Source: Orbaceae bacterium lpD04
Lineage (GTDB): Bacteria > Pseudomonadota > Gammaproteobacteria > Enterobacterales > Orbaceae
Assembly (NCBI GenBank): GCA_036251935.1
Contig: CP133967.1
Coordinates: 186,001 to 250,000, forward strand
DNA: 64,000 nucleotides
Reading direction: 5' to 3'
The translations under genes and the position numbers were made by a program. Shown piece by piece: positions 39,927-50,749 of this stretch. How positions within the stretch are numbered: position 1 is the first letter of the stretch; every line of letters starts with the position of its first letter. The notes beneath the pieces were generated by a model that saw only the letters and a program-made list of their open reading frames with translations, had not been told where the DNA came from and did no database searches.

Positions 39927-41117
39927 TTATCTAATCGCATGAACGGCATTAATGATAGCATTTACACCTTTTTCAACTTTACTGCGTGCACAGCCAACAT
40001 TTAAGCGTAAAAACCCTTTTCCCTCTGCACCATAAGTCGTTCCAGGCATTATTGCAACTTTTTCATGGTGAATTAATTGATGTTGTAGTTTTGCATCATC
40101 AATATTCAAGGCTCTTAAATCAATCCAAGCTAAATAGGTTGATTGTGGGATCTCATAGTTTAATTGTGGAAATGCATCATTTAATTTTTCCGTGACAAAA
40201 TTAAGATTATCTCGCAAATAATATTTTAGTGCGTTAAGCCAAGGCAAGCCTTGTTGATATGCTGCAATGGTCGCAACTAAAGATAATACGGCGGGTGAGG
40301 ATAAGCCATCTTTCGATTTTAACTGTTGCAAATACAGCTCTTTCGTTTCAGGGCAGTTAATAAAACCGTATGCACCAGTTAGTGCTGGGATATTAAAACT
40401 TTTTGATGCTGACGATAGTTGCGCCCATTCATTGAGACCAAATCGGCTCCATGGTAAGTGTTTTCCTTGCCATATCATATCCATATGGATTTCATCACTA
40501 ATTACTTTTACATGGTATTTTTTACATAATTGTGCCATATGGCTTAATTCTTGTTCAGTCCATACTTTACCAGTTGGATTATGTGGGCTACATAATAATA
40601 ATATTTTTACTTCTTTTTTGGCTAATAGCGTTTCAAGGTAAGTCATATCACACTGCCAATGAGAGTCTGTTTTAATTAGTGGGCAGGCTTCAACGTTTCG
40701 ATTATTGCCGATAATTACTTTATAAAAAGCATCGTAAGCGGGTGTATGAACCACAATACTTTCGTTTTCATTACTCCATAAATGAATAAGTTTAGCGACC
40801 ATATAAATTACAGAAGGACCATAAACCGCCATATTGGTGTCAATATTCGTTACAAATTGTGATGAATACCAGTGTTCAAGAGCACTAAGGTATTGAGTAT
40901 TATTCCAACGACTATAACCTAAAACACCATGGCTAATTCGCTGATTCAATGCTTGTTCAATACAAGGTGCGATTTTAAAATCCATATCAGAAATGGTGAA
41001 TGGAATTAAGTCATTAACACCAAAACGATCTTGCACATAATCCCATTGGGTGCACCAAGTTCCTTTTCTATCGACTTGAGTATCAAAATCAAACAAATCA
41101 GAGTTGAAAGTTGACAT
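39927..41117 (-). CDS. malY: MalY/PatB-type PLP C-S lyase
   Basis: This fold-type I PLP enzyme aligns with E. coli MalY (390 aa) from FDFDTQVDRKGTWCTQWDYV onward. The PLP lysine is in SASKSFNIPALTGAYG, and the cofactor-binding regions are NPTGKVW and SDEIHMDM. MalY has cystathionine beta-lyase activity and, in E. coli, also restrains the activator MalT. The start at 41117 is chosen because AGAGGAAC is at proper spacing; an upstream in-frame ATG would add 12 foreign residues. It is the second gene of malX-malY, divergent from malI. Confidence 0.92.
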   Translation of the reverse strand: MSTFNSDLFDFDTQVDRKGTWCTQWDYVQDRFGVNDLIPFTISDMDFKIAPCIEQALNQRISHGVLGYSRWNNTQYLSALEHWYSSQFVTNIDTNMAVYGPSVIYMVAKLIHLWSNENESIVVHTPAYDAFYKVIIGNNRNVEACPLIKTDSHWQCDMTYLETLLAKKEVKILLLCSPHNPTGKVWTEQELSHMAQLCKKYHVKVISDEIHMDMIWQGKHLPWSRFGLNEWAQLSSASKSFNIPALTGAYGFINCPETKELYLQQLKSKDGLSSPAVLSLVATIAAYQQGLPWLNALKYYLRDNLNFVTEKLNDAFPQLNYEIPQSTYLAWIDLRALNIDDAKLQHQLIHHEKVAIMPGTTYGAEGKGFLRLNVGCARSKVEKGVNAIINAVHAIR

Positions 41118-41186
41118 TGTATTTGTTCCTCTATGTTCAATAACAGCCGTCATTAAATACGGCTGTTATCTGATGTAAATATCTAT

Positions 41187-42764
41187 TTATAAGTACTGTT
41201 GTAATTCATCTTTAACTAACTGAACTTGTGGTCCAATGACAACTTGTAAATTATGCTCATTAAGGCGAACAACACCGATCGCTTTATTAGCTTTTAATAA
41301 ACTATCATCAACAATACTAATATCTTCAACGGATAAACGCAGGCGAGTAATACAGTTATCTAAAGACACAATATTATCAGCGCCGCCAAGCGCTTTTAAG
41401 ATAGCCACAACATTATAACCTGATTTACCTAAGGCAATATTGTTCGTTTCTTCGTTACTTTCTTGGCTTTCTATTTCACGGCCAGGGGTTTTGATATTAA
41501 AGCGTAATATAAAAAATCGAAACACTAAGAAGTAAACGACAAACCAAATAGCCGCCATAACTGGTACCCAATACCATTTCGTCGCTGTGCCATGTAAAAT
41601 ACCAAATACTACAAAGTCAATTAAGTTACCGTCAGTATTACCAATTGTCACCTCTAAAATAGACATGACCATAAAGCCAAGACCGGTTAAGAAAGCATGG
41701 ATAACATATAATATTGGCGCAACAAATAAGAATAAGAATTCTAATGGCTCGGTGATCCCGCCAATTACACAAGCAACCACACCTGAAATAAGCAATCCTT
41801 TGATTTTATGACGATTTTCCGGCCTTGCACAATAGTACATTGCAAGCGCTGCGCCGGGCAAACCCCCTAAGAATGAGGGCATTTTACCTTGTGATAAAAA
41901 GCGTGTAGCACTTTCAGCAAAGCCAGTTGTTGTTGGGCATGACATTTGTGCTTGGAAAATAGTTAACGCGCCGCTCACTGTCTCATGACATACTTCCATG
42001 GTGCCACCTGCATCAGTAAAGCGGATAAGTGCTACTAATATATGATGTAAACCAAAAGGTAATAATAGGCGTTCGCCGGTACCAAAAATAAGTGGCCCAA
42101 ATACGCCAGTACTGTTAATGATATAACCTAAACCACTAATTGCTGATGCAAAAAATGGCCAAACTAGCGGTACAATAAGCCCTAATATTCCGATAGTAAC
42201 CGTTGTAATAATGGGGACAAAGCGGTTACCGCCAAAAAAGGCTAACGCATCAGGTAAGCGAATTGCTCTAAAGCGTTCATGTAAACAATAAACAATGATA
42301 CCAACAAAAATCGCCCCTAAAATACCGGTATTAATCGATTCAATACCGAAAACAGATTGAATGTCATTTAAACGCAGTATGTCTGGGTCGGTAGTTGGTA
42401 AAATGCCTGAAATAGTTAGATAGAAGTTAATGCTTAAATTTAAGATGATATAACCAACAAAACCAGAAAAGGCTGCAACCCCTTTATCTTCTCTCGCAAG
42501 CCCTAATGGAATGGCAATAGCAAACATTGCAGGTAAAAAGCTAAAAGCAAAAGATCCCATTTTACTCATCCATGTGAAAATGGTAATGCAGATGTGATTA
42601 TCTAGAAATGGTAATAATTCTCGAACATCTTGGCTAGCAAGTGAGCTACCTATTCCCATCATGATACCGCAAAATGATAGAAGAGCGACGGGGAGCATAA
42701 ATGTTTTGCCTAGGCTTTGAAAGAATTCCCAGAACGTCACTTTTGTTGTTATTTTATTTGACAT
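41187..42764 (-). CDS. malX: PTS EIICB component MalX (maltose/glucose)
   Basis: The 525-residue permease has an EIIC domain (about 1-420, many membrane segments, with FGTGERLLLPFGLHHILVAL and GGITEPLEFLFLFVAP) and a C-terminal EIIB domain with phospho-Cys in IVSLDNCITRLRLSVED. It would take phosphate from EIIA-Glc (crr) in this window, as it has no EIIA domain. It is first gene of malXY, opposite malI, as in E. coli. Confidence 0.92.
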   Translation of the reverse strand: MSNKITTKVTFWEFFQSLGKTFMLPVALLSFCGIMMGIGSSLASQDVRELLPFLDNHICITIFTWMSKMGSFAFSFLPAMFAIAIPLGLAREDKGVAAFSGFVGYIILNLSINFYLTISGILPTTDPDILRLNDIQSVFGIESINTGILGAIFVGIIVYCLHERFRAIRLPDALAFFGGNRFVPIITTVTIGILGLIVPLVWPFFASAISGLGYIINSTGVFGPLIFGTGERLLLPFGLHHILVALIRFTDAGGTMEVCHETVSGALTIFQAQMSCPTTTGFAESATRFLSQGKMPSFLGGLPGAALAMYYCARPENRHKIKGLLISGVVACVIGGITEPLEFLFLFVAPILYVIHAFLTGLGFMVMSILEVTIGNTDGNLIDFVVFGILHGTATKWYWVPVMAAIWFVVYFLVFRFFILRFNIKTPGREIESQESNEETNNIALGKSGYNVVAILKALGGADNIVSLDNCITRLRLSVEDISIVDDSLLKANKAIGVVRLNEHNLQVVIGPQVQLVKDELQQYL

Positions 42765-42807
42765 GATATTACCTAAAAGTTAATAAATTTCATGTTCAAT
42801 TTACATC

Positions 42808-42827
42808 ATGGTAAAACGTTTTACCAT
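42808..42827. promoter_or_regulatory. MalI operator
   Basis: ATGGTAAAACGTTTTACCAT is a perfect 20-bp palindrome in the malX-malI gap. Its core AAAACGTTTT matches the E. coli MalI operator (GATAAAACGTTTTATC). It is placed to repress malXY and malI itself. Confidence 0.82.
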
Positions 42828-42937
42828 TAGCTAAATGAGGGGTTTGTCACAAAATGAGAAAATAAATTTATAGATAGGCAAGTTACTTTAAAATAGATAC
42901 TATGATAATTATTAAAATATATTCAAATAAATTTGGT

Positions 42938-43936
42938 ATGACACGAAAAACCACCATTAATGACGTTGCAAAATATGCTAATGTTTCTGTTACAACGGTC
43001 TCACTTGCTTTAAGTGGTAAGGGGCGTATATCTGACATAACGATACAAAAAATTAATGAAGCAATACAAGAGTTAGGCTATATTCGCAATAAAAGCGCGG
43101 CTAATTTACGCAGTGGTCAATCAGCGATAATTGGTGTTGTCGTCAAAGATATTCGTGATCCTTTCTATGCAAGTATTATTACCGGTATTAATGACGTTTT
43201 AACAGAGCAAGGTTATGTGATATTTTTGACTCAATCAGGCAATGAGCAAAAAACACTATTACAATGTGCTAATTCTTTAATCGAGCAAGGTGTATCGGGA
43301 ATTATTTTATGTATTGGCGGGCAAATCACTGATGAAGTGAAAATAATGGCTGACAAACAAAATATTCCGCTGATTATTGCCGCTCAATCTAGCAATATTG
43401 ATAATATAAAAGTGGTACGCTCAGATAACCGATTAGGCGCTAAACTTGCGACTGAGTATTTAATTAATAAGGGTCATCGGCAAATTAGTTATCTTGGTGG
43501 TCGAATGGATTCTTTAACAAGAGCAGAGCGCTTAGCCGGATTTGCTGATGCATTATTTAAACATGGTTTAAAATTTAAGGCTGAGTGGACCATCAGCCAT
43601 GAGCACCCGGAGGTACTCGCTGATTTTGAGCAGTTACTTAAACAGCATCCTAATATCTCGGCATTTTTATGTCACGACTCTTCAACAACATTATCTTTGA
43701 TGCTAACGGTATCTAAATTAGGCCGAGCGTTGGGTAAAGGTCGTATGATAAGTTATTTTGAACCGCAAATTGAAGTGTTTAGTTTTGGTACACAAGCTGA
43801 GATCTATATCGCCAAAAAATTGATAAATTATATTGATAATCAGCCTATTGAGATTGGTCGGCAGGCCGCAGCTATTTTGTTACAAAATATCCCCGTTCTT
43901 GACCCTGTGATTATTAAGCCTGAGCTTATTACTTAA
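42938..43936 (+). CDS. malI: LacI-family repressor MalI
   Basis: The N-terminal LacI HTH is TTINDVAKYANVSVTTVSLA with hinge LSGKGRIS, followed by a periplasmic-binding-protein-like sensor (IIGVVVKDIRDPFYASIITG, ISYLGGRMDSLTRAERLAGF). It aligns along its length with E. coli MalI and lies divergent to malXY with a palindromic operator between. The ATG at 42938 (MTRKTT) fits the family. An in-frame ATG at 42902 would add 12 residues; neither has a strong ribosome site. Confidence 0.9.
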   Translation: MTRKTTINDVAKYANVSVTTVSLALSGKGRISDITIQKINEAIQELGYIRNKSAANLRSGQSAIIGVVVKDIRDPFYASIITGINDVLTEQGYVIFLTQSGNEQKTLLQCANSLIEQGVSGIILCIGGQITDEVKIMADKQNIPLIIAAQSSNIDNIKVVRSDNRLGAKLATEYLINKGHRQISYLGGRMDSLTRAERLAGFADALFKHGLKFKAEWTISHEHPEVLADFEQLLKQHPNISAFLCHDSSTTLSLMLTVSKLGRALGKGRMISYFEPQIEVFSFGTQAEIYIAKKLINYIDNQPIEIGRQAAAILLQNIPVLDPVIIKPELIT

Positions 43937-43945
43937 ACGATATAA

Positions 43946-43977
43946 ATAAGGCCGATAATTCGGCCTTATGGTTTTTT
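43946..43977 (+). terminator. Intrinsic terminator after malI
   Basis: ATAAGGCCGA and TCGGCCTTAT pair perfectly (10 bp, loop TAAT), and six T follow after GG. Confidence 0.85.
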
Positions 43978-44023
43978 CGATAGAATGATATCTTACAACA
44001 ATATTTTAACGAAATGAGTGATT

Positions 44024-45691
44024 TTATTTCGTGATACGTTTGTATTTAGCGCGTTTAGGCTCTAATGCTTCAGCGCCAAGCGTTCGTTTTTTCCACTCTT
44101 CGTATTCCGTAAAGTTACCTTCAAAGAACTCAACATGCCCTTCATCTTGGTAATCAATAATATGCGTTGCAATGCGATCTAAGAACCAACGGTCATGGGA
44201 AATCACGAGTGCACAGCCAGGAAATTCCAATATGGCATTTTCAAGCGCCCGTAGCGTTTCAACATCTAAATCATTGGTCGGTTCATCGAGTAGCAGTACA
44301 TTACCGCCTACTTGTAGTAGTTTTGCTAAATGAACTCGGCCACGTTCTCCGCCTGATAATTCACCAACGCGTTTTTGCTGATCTACGCCTTTAAAGTTAA
44401 AGCGCCCAACATAAGCACGACTTGGGATCTCAAAGTTACCAATACGCATAATATCTTGGCCATGTGAAATTTCATCCCATACCGTTTTTTTATCATCCAT
44501 ACTATCACGGAACTGATCAACCGATGCAAGCTGTACGGTTTCACCAAGTGTAATGCTACCTGAATCTGGTTGCTCTTGACCTGATAACATTCTAAATAGT
44601 GTTGATTTACCAGCACCATTTGGTCCGATAATTCCAACAATTGCGCCTTTAGGAATACGCAGTGAAAGATCATCGATTAAGACTCTATCACCATAGGATT
44701 TGGTCAAATTATCAATCTCAATAACTTTATCACCCAGCCTTTGTCCAGTTGGAATAAAGAGTTCATTGGTTTCGTTACGTTTTTGATAGTCACTACTATT
44801 AAGTTCATCAAAACGAGCAAGGCGAGCCTTACTTTTCGCTTGGCGCCCTTTAGGATTTTGACGTACCCACTCAAGTTCTTTTTCGATCGATTTACGGCGC
44901 ACTGACTCTGTCGATGCTTCTTGTGCTAAGCGCTGATCTTTTTGTTCAAGCCATGATGAGTAGTTACCTTCCCATGGAATACCTTCACCGCGGTCAAGCT
45001 CTAAAATCCAGCCCGCAACGTTATCTAAGAAGTAACGGTCATGGGTTACCGCAACAACGGTGCCTTCATAATCATGTAAGAAGCGCTCAAGCCAAGCAAC
45101 AGATTCTGCATCTAAATGGTTGGTTGGTTCGTCAAGAAGTAACATATCGGGTTTTTCAAGTAATAAACGACATAATGCCACGCGGCGACGTTCACCACCC
45201 GATAAGACACCAATTTTAGTATCCCAGTCAGGTAAACGTAGTGCGTCAGCTGCGCGCTCTAATTGAATATTAATATTATGAGCATCGTGGGTTTGAATAA
45301 TTGCTTCAAGTTCTGCTTGTTCTTTCGCTAATTTATCAAAGTCGGCATCAGGATCAGCATAAGCTGCATAGACTTCATCAAGGCGAGTCAAAGCATGTTT
45401 TGCTTCACCAACGGCTTCTTCAACGGCTTCACGTACGGTTTGATCTGGGTTTAATTTTGGCTCCTGTGGTAGATAACCAATTTTTAGCCCTGCTTGTGGC
45501 TGAGCTTCACCTTCTATTTCAGTATCAAGCCCTGCCATAATTTTTAATAGCGTTGATTTACCCGAACCATTTAAACCGAGTACGCCAATTTTCGCGCCGT
45601 GGAAAAAACTTAAAGAGATATTTTTAAGAATATAACGCTTAGGCGGGACAATTTTCCCTACTCTATGCATGGTAAAAACATATTGTGCCAT
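44024..45691 (-). CDS. ettA: Energy-dependent translational throttle EttA (ABC-F)
   Basis: The 555-residue ABC-F protein has two ATPase domains, with Walker A LGLNGSGKST and IGPNGAGKST, and signatures LSGGERRRVALCRLLLEKPD and LSGGERGRVHLAKLL. Between them is the P-site tRNA-interaction motif linker (RKSIEKELEWVRQNPKGRQ). It has no membrane domain; it binds the ribosomal E site and gates the first translation step according to the ATP/ADP ratio. The start MAQYVFTMHRVGKIVPPKR matches E. coli; an ATG four codons upstream was rejected. Confidence 0.95.
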   Translation of the reverse strand: MAQYVFTMHRVGKIVPPKRYILKNISLSFFHGAKIGVLGLNGSGKSTLLKIMAGLDTEIEGEAQPQAGLKIGYLPQEPKLNPDQTVREAVEEAVGEAKHALTRLDEVYAAYADPDADFDKLAKEQAELEAIIQTHDAHNINIQLERAADALRLPDWDTKIGVLSGGERRRVALCRLLLEKPDMLLLDEPTNHLDAESVAWLERFLHDYEGTVVAVTHDRYFLDNVAGWILELDRGEGIPWEGNYSSWLEQKDQRLAQEASTESVRRKSIEKELEWVRQNPKGRQAKSKARLARFDELNSSDYQKRNETNELFIPTGQRLGDKVIEIDNLTKSYGDRVLIDDLSLRIPKGAIVGIIGPNGAGKSTLFRMLSGQEQPDSGSITLGETVQLASVDQFRDSMDDKKTVWDEISHGQDIMRIGNFEIPSRAYVGRFNFKGVDQQKRVGELSGGERGRVHLAKLLQVGGNVLLLDEPTNDLDVETLRALENAILEFPGCALVISHDRWFLDRIATHIIDYQDEGHVEFFEGNFTEYEEWKKRTLGAEALEPKRAKYKRITK

Positions 45692-45889
45692 TATTGTTTC
45701 CATTAAATAAAATGACGATTGATTGCATATATTGTAATGAATAAATTAGTTCGGTCTATAGTTGCTGCGAATTTATTATGATCTTTATTTAAAATAGAGC
45801 GAAATCGTCAATTGCTTACTAACTGAGTGATTAAAATCGTTAGCTAGTGAATTGACGTACTGATATTTAATATATGCTTTTAGTTTCTA

Positions 45890-46408
45890 TTACTGTTGGG
45901 TAGAAATTGCGATATCAGCTAAAGCAGTTAACGCTTTTTTTGCTGTTGGTGGCGGCGTTAATCGCATCTCTTCATACGTTTGATTAAGGCGGCTTAAAAA
46001 ATCTTCGGAAGCAGGTCTACCTGAAAAATCATCTAAACTAGGGATAAATGTAATACCGACTATCTCGCACATTAATTTCTCAAGTCCTTGTGGCCTTGCT
46101 TCTACTTGTTCAAAAAGTAGTTGCTCATCTGCCGTTCTACCACAAGGGTAATACCAGTAACCAAAATCATCAAGCTGCCTACGTTTTTCACCCGATAAAC
46201 AATAGTGACAAAGTTCATGTAATAAGCTTCTTGGGTAGTTACTTCTAAAATAGAGAATTGCCTTAGCATCACCTTTTGGTGCTTCATAAAAAGGTTCTTC
46301 TGCTCCGCCTTTTATGATTAAATCTGGAAATACATTAGAGAGTCGTTGTATCAACGAACGGCATAACTCATCATCATTTAAAGTATTTTTCATAGTGATT
46401 AAATTCAT
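45890..46408 (-). CDS. epmC: Elongation factor P hydroxylase EpmC
   Basis: The 172-residue protein matches YfcM/EpmC (182 aa in E. coli). Metal-binding HELCH is at residues 64-68, in SLLHELCHYCLSGEKRRQL, followed by DFGYWYYPCGRTADEQ and FEQVEARPQGLE. EpmC hydroxylates the beta-lysylated Lys34 of EF-P. Its presence implies that epmA and epmB and a lysylated EF-P exist elsewhere in the genome. AAGG precedes the ATG. Confidence 0.9.
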   Translation of the reverse strand: MNLITMKNTLNDDELCRSLIQRLSNVFPDLIIKGGAEEPFYEAPKGDAKAILYFRSNYPRSLLHELCHYCLSGEKRRQLDDFGYWYYPCGRTADEQLLFEQVEARPQGLEKLMCEIVGITFIPSLDDFSGRPASEDFLSRLNQTYEEMRLTPPPTAKKALTALADIAISTQQ

Positions 46409-46486
46409 TTTTAAACCTTAGTTAACAGCCAGATTATATTCTGGAATAAAGCGCTGTCAAGCTTAGCGATTAAGCATCATGATAGG

Positions 46487-47671
46487 CTACTTGGGATGAT
46501 TTGTTTTTAAATAAAAAATCCAAATCAGTATGCCTAGCGCAGCTAAAGAACTACCCGCAATAACTACCGCTAACCAGCCATAATGTGCGAAAAGATAAGT
46601 CGAGCTAAATGAGCCAAGCATACCACCAGTAAAATAGCTTAGCATATAGCCTGCGTTCATTCGCGTCCTAATTTCAGCTTGTCCTTGATAAATCGCATTC
46701 AAGCAAGAAACGTGGGTAACTTGTACGGCAAAATCAATTAAAATTACGCCAATGACTAATGCAATGATCGATAACTGTGCAAGGGAAAGTGGTACCCAAG
46801 ATAACAATAATAATATTAAGCCAATCGACGTTACTAGCACGCCTTTACCTTTATCAGACAGTTTACCGACAATTGGTGAGCCCATTGCTCCAGCAGCGCC
46901 GGCTAAGCCAAATAAACCAATAATCATATCGGTAAAGTGATAAGGCTCGCTACTTAATAAAAAGGCTAATGGCGTCCAGAGTAAGGAAAATAGCGCAAAT
47001 GCAATGCCGCCAATTAAGGCACGAATGCGTAATACCCGCTCTTGATAAAATAGGCCAAAAATGGAGAAAATGAGCTTCCAGTAATTAATGGTACTTTTAT
47101 TTGAATAGCGAGGCAATGCGCAACATAGCAGTAGCGTTGTAAAGCACATGATCCCTGCCGCCGCCCAATAAACCATGCGCCAATCTACCATTGTTGATAT
47201 GGCACCAGCAAAAGTTCGACCTAATAAAATCCCAAGTAGCATGCCGCTCATTAAAATCCCAACAACTTTACCCCGTTGATTTGGCTGTGCCAACGTTGCC
47301 GAAAAAGGAATAAGAACTTGTGCAACGGCTGAAAATATCCCAGCTATCGCTGTGCCAATAATTAGCATGAGTTGAGAATAAGCTAATGCGCTAATAATTA
47401 GCCCTGATGTGGTTAATAGCATCAAAATAATAATTAATTTTTTCCGCTCAATTTTATCCCCTAATGGCGCGACAAATAATAAACCTAAGGCATAACTAAA
47501 TTGTGCGGTAGTCACAATAATGCCGGAGTTATCCATCGAAATATGTAGATCTTGGGTGATTGAGTATAAAAGTGGCTGTGCGTAATAGTTACTAGCGACA
47601 GAAATACCAACAGCCATTGCCATTAAAATAGTTAGCGATACTGATAAGAGTGATGTTTGTTGTGAGTTCAT
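46487..47671 (-). CDS. MFS transporter, 12 TM, substrate unknown
   Basis: The 394-residue protein has 12 predicted membrane segments. The MFS motif A-like loop is FVAPLGDKIERKKLIIILML. Other visible parts are GILMSGMLLGILLGRTFAGA, typical of drug:H+ antiporter-1 members, and FGLAGAAGAMGSPIVGKLSDKG. It resembles uncharacterised YnfM/YgaY-type exporters. No substrate can be named. It is divergent to argD across a 200-bp gap that carries ARG boxes near argD. Confidence 0.75.
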   Translation of the reverse strand: MNSQQTSLLSVSLTILMAMAVGISVASNYYAQPLLYSITQDLHISMDNSGIIVTTAQFSYALGLLFVAPLGDKIERKKLIIILMLLTTSGLIISALAYSQLMLIIGTAIAGIFSAVAQVLIPFSATLAQPNQRGKVVGILMSGMLLGILLGRTFAGAISTMVDWRMVYWAAAGIMCFTTLLLCCALPRYSNKSTINYWKLIFSIFGLFYQERVLRIRALIGGIAFALFSLLWTPLAFLLSSEPYHFTDMIIGLFGLAGAAGAMGSPIVGKLSDKGKGVLVTSIGLILLLLSWVPLSLAQLSIIALVIGVILIDFAVQVTHVSCLNAIYQGQAEIRTRMNAGYMLSYFTGGMLGSFSSTYLFAHYGWLAVVIAGSSLAALGILIWIFYLKTNHPK

Positions 47672-47771
47672 ATTATTAATATAATGTAGACGATTAAGCT
47701 ATGGCATTATAATACGCTATGGCGCAGGTGCAATCATTGATACTAAATTTACTTGATAGAGAACCCAATAA

Positions 47772-47810
47772 ATTGAATTTATATTCAAAATAATTGAATA
47801 ATTATTTACA
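47772..47810 (+). promoter_or_regulatory. Paired ARG boxes (ArgR operator) before argD
   Basis: Box 1 has TGAATTTATATTCA (47774-47787), a perfect TGAAT-N4-ATTCA. Box 2 has TGAATAATTATTTA (47795-47808), one mismatch. Their centres are 21 bp apart, the standard arrangement of two 18-bp boxes with a 3-bp gap bound by one ArgR hexamer. They lie about 65 bp before the argD start. Confidence 0.75.
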
Positions 47811-47829
47811 TGAGGTAAATTTAGGCTAA

Positions 47830-49098
<1,269 letters not shown>

Positions 49099-49112
49099 CG
49101 CCAATCAATAAC

Positions 49113-49135
49113 AAAGGTTGTTAATCACAACCTTT
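49113..49135 (+). terminator. Hairpin after argD
   Basis: AAAGGTTGT and ACAACCTTT pair perfectly around TAATC, 15 nt after the stop. The following T-run is weak (TTTACCTT). Confidence 0.6.
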
Positions 49136-49313
49136 ACCTTCTAATTCAAGCTTAAATATGTCTATATTAATTTATGTAATTAATTAATTTAACTATATTT
49201 TTGTATTAAAATTATATACATTAGCATAAAGTTAAATCTCTATTTTGTTATTATCATTTAATTGCTTTACCTATTTTAATTTAATACATAGCTACCTATG
49301 AAGGAGACGTAAT

Positions 49314-49739
49314 ATGAGTTTTTTAAAAGAATTTCGTGAGTTTGCGGTAAAAGGTAATGTTGTTGATATGGCTGTTGGTATTATTATTGGTGGTGCATTT
49401 GGTAAAATCGTGTCATCATTTGTCGGCGATATAATCATGCCGCCGTTGGGACTGCTTATTGGTGGTATTAATTTTACTGATTTTGCTATTGTATTAAAAG
49501 ATGCACATGATGGTGTGCCGGCAACAGTACTTAATTATGGCTTATTTATCCAAAATGTGATTGATTTCATCATTGTTGCAATGGCAATCTTTATTGCGAT
49601 AAAATTTATCAATAAGTTACGTGCGACTGATGAACAACAAAAAGTTGATAAGCCCGCAGCGCCACCAGCACCATCGAAAGAAGAAGTACTTTTATCTGAA
49701 ATTAGAGATCTATTAAAGGCTCAAAATGAATCTAAATAA
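49314..49739 (+). CDS. mscL: Large-conductance mechanosensitive channel MscL
   Basis: The 141-residue protein begins [20 protein letters not shown] and continues into membrane helix 1 with the pore constriction [17 protein letters not shown]. Membrane helix 2 is [19 protein letters not shown]. The C-terminal helix [17 protein letters not shown] forms the cytoplasmic bundle. It releases solutes on hypo-osmotic shock as a pentamer. A strong GAAGGAGA site precedes the ATG. engB follows after 21 bp. Confidence 0.96.
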   Translation: MSFLKEFREFAVKGNVVDMAVGIIIGGAFGKIVSSFVGDIIMPPLGLLIGGINFTDFAIVLKDAHDGVPATVLNYGLFIQNVIDFIIVAMAIFIAIKFINKLRATDEQQKVDKPAAPPAPSKEEVLLSEIRDLLKAQNESK

Positions 49740-49760
49740 TCAAATTAAAGGTGGGGTTTA

Positions 49761-50372
49761 ATGTCATTTACTCCACTGAATTACGCTAAAACATATTTTG
49801 TTACCAGTGCACCGGATATCACGCATTTACCGTCAGATACCGGCGTTGAAATTGCGTTTGCCGGGCGATCTAATGCTGGTAAATCAAGTGCACTAAATTT
49901 TTTAACTAATCAAAAAAATTTGGCGAGGACAAGTAAAACACCTGGTCGAACTCAGTTGATTAACTTATTTGAAGTTGAGCCTAATTGCCGTCTAGTTGAT
50001 TTACCAGGCTATGGATTTGCTCAAGTACCAGAAGACGTTAAACGTAAATGGCAAAAATCATTAGCCGAATATTTGCAAAAACGTGAAAGCTTGAAGGGTT
50101 TAGTTATCTTAATGGATATTCGTCATCCACTTAAGGATCTCGATCAGCAGATGATTGATTGGGCCGTACAATCAAACCTTCCTGTGATGCTACTATTGAC
50201 TAAAGCCGATAAGTTAGCTTCTGGCGCGCAAAAAAAACAATTGAATATGGTTAAAGAAGCAATTTTACCATTTCAAGGTGACATTACAGTTGCAATGCTT
50301 TCATCGTTAAAACGAACAGGTTTAGATCAGCTTAAAGCTAAGCTTGATGAATGGTTTAGTCAGCAAAGTTAA
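49761..50372 (+). CDS. engB: Ribosome-biogenesis GTPase EngB/YsxC
   Basis: The 203-residue single-domain GTPase has G1 [14 protein letters not shown]2 region [14 protein letters not shown]3 VDLPGYGFA and G4 LLTKADKL. It is essential for 50S assembly in many bacteria. AAAGGTGGGG precedes the ATG. It is convergent with tusC, with 2 bp between the stops. Confidence 0.95.
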   Translation: MSFTPLNYAKTYFVTSAPDITHLPSDTGVEIAFAGRSNAGKSSALNFLTNQKNLARTSKTPGRTQLINLFEVEPNCRLVDLPGYGFAQVPEDVKRKWQKSLAEYLQKRESLKGLVILMDIRHPLKDLDQQMIDWAVQSNLPVMLLLTKADKLASGAQKKQLNMVKEAILPFQGDITVAMLSSLKRTGLDQLKAKLDEWFSQQS

Positions 50373-50374
50373 TC

Positions 50375-50728
50375 TTAAGACTTTATAATTGTGTCATAAG
50401 TTACCAACAAACTTGCAATGGTTTGCTTGGTAGCTGGCTTTGCATCAATAATTAATGGTTGTGTGGCTAAATTGTATTTGGTTAGAGATTCGTTACAGAC
50501 GTAAATATCATTGATATCGTAAAGCTCTAGCATGCCAAAGGTTGCAATATAATCTCGCATCAGAATTTTATCTGGCTGTTGATCTTTAAGTAGATGAAAA
50601 ATACCTTCATTGATAAAAAATACCGATATTTGATTAATATCAGATAGCGCTAAAACCAGATCTAGTGTTTCGCGTCCTTTAGCATTACCATGTGGAGCTT
50701 GGTCAAAAATAATTGCAATTTTTTTCAA
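50375..50728 (-). CDS. tusC: tRNA 2-thiouridine sulfur carrier TusC
   Basis: The 117-residue DsrE/F-family protein matches E. coli TusC (119 aa): IAIIFDQAPHGNAKGRETLD, LLKDQQPDKILMRDYIATF and the ending YDTIIKS. In the TusBCD complex it supports sulfur relay to TusE and MnmA for 2-thiolation of U34. It follows tusD by 21 bp. tusB, normally next, is not present here. Confidence 0.9.
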   Translation of the reverse strand: MKKIAIIFDQAPHGNAKGRETLDLVLALSDINQISVFFINEGIFHLLKDQQPDKILMRDYIATFGMLELYDINDIYVCNESLTKYNLATQPLIIDAKPATKQTIASLLVTYDTIIKS

Positions 50729-50749
50729 CTTTTTCTCTATATTATTTGC

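Noticed and set aside
44011-44034. CGAAAT/ATTTCG hairpin at the end of ettA
   Set aside because: Short AT-rich stem overlapping the coding end, without a T-run on the minus strand; not strong enough to call a terminator.
49740-49760. CsrC-like RNA next to engB, as in E. coli
   Set aside because: Only 21 bp separate mscL and engB and 2 bp separate engB and tusC, so there is no room.
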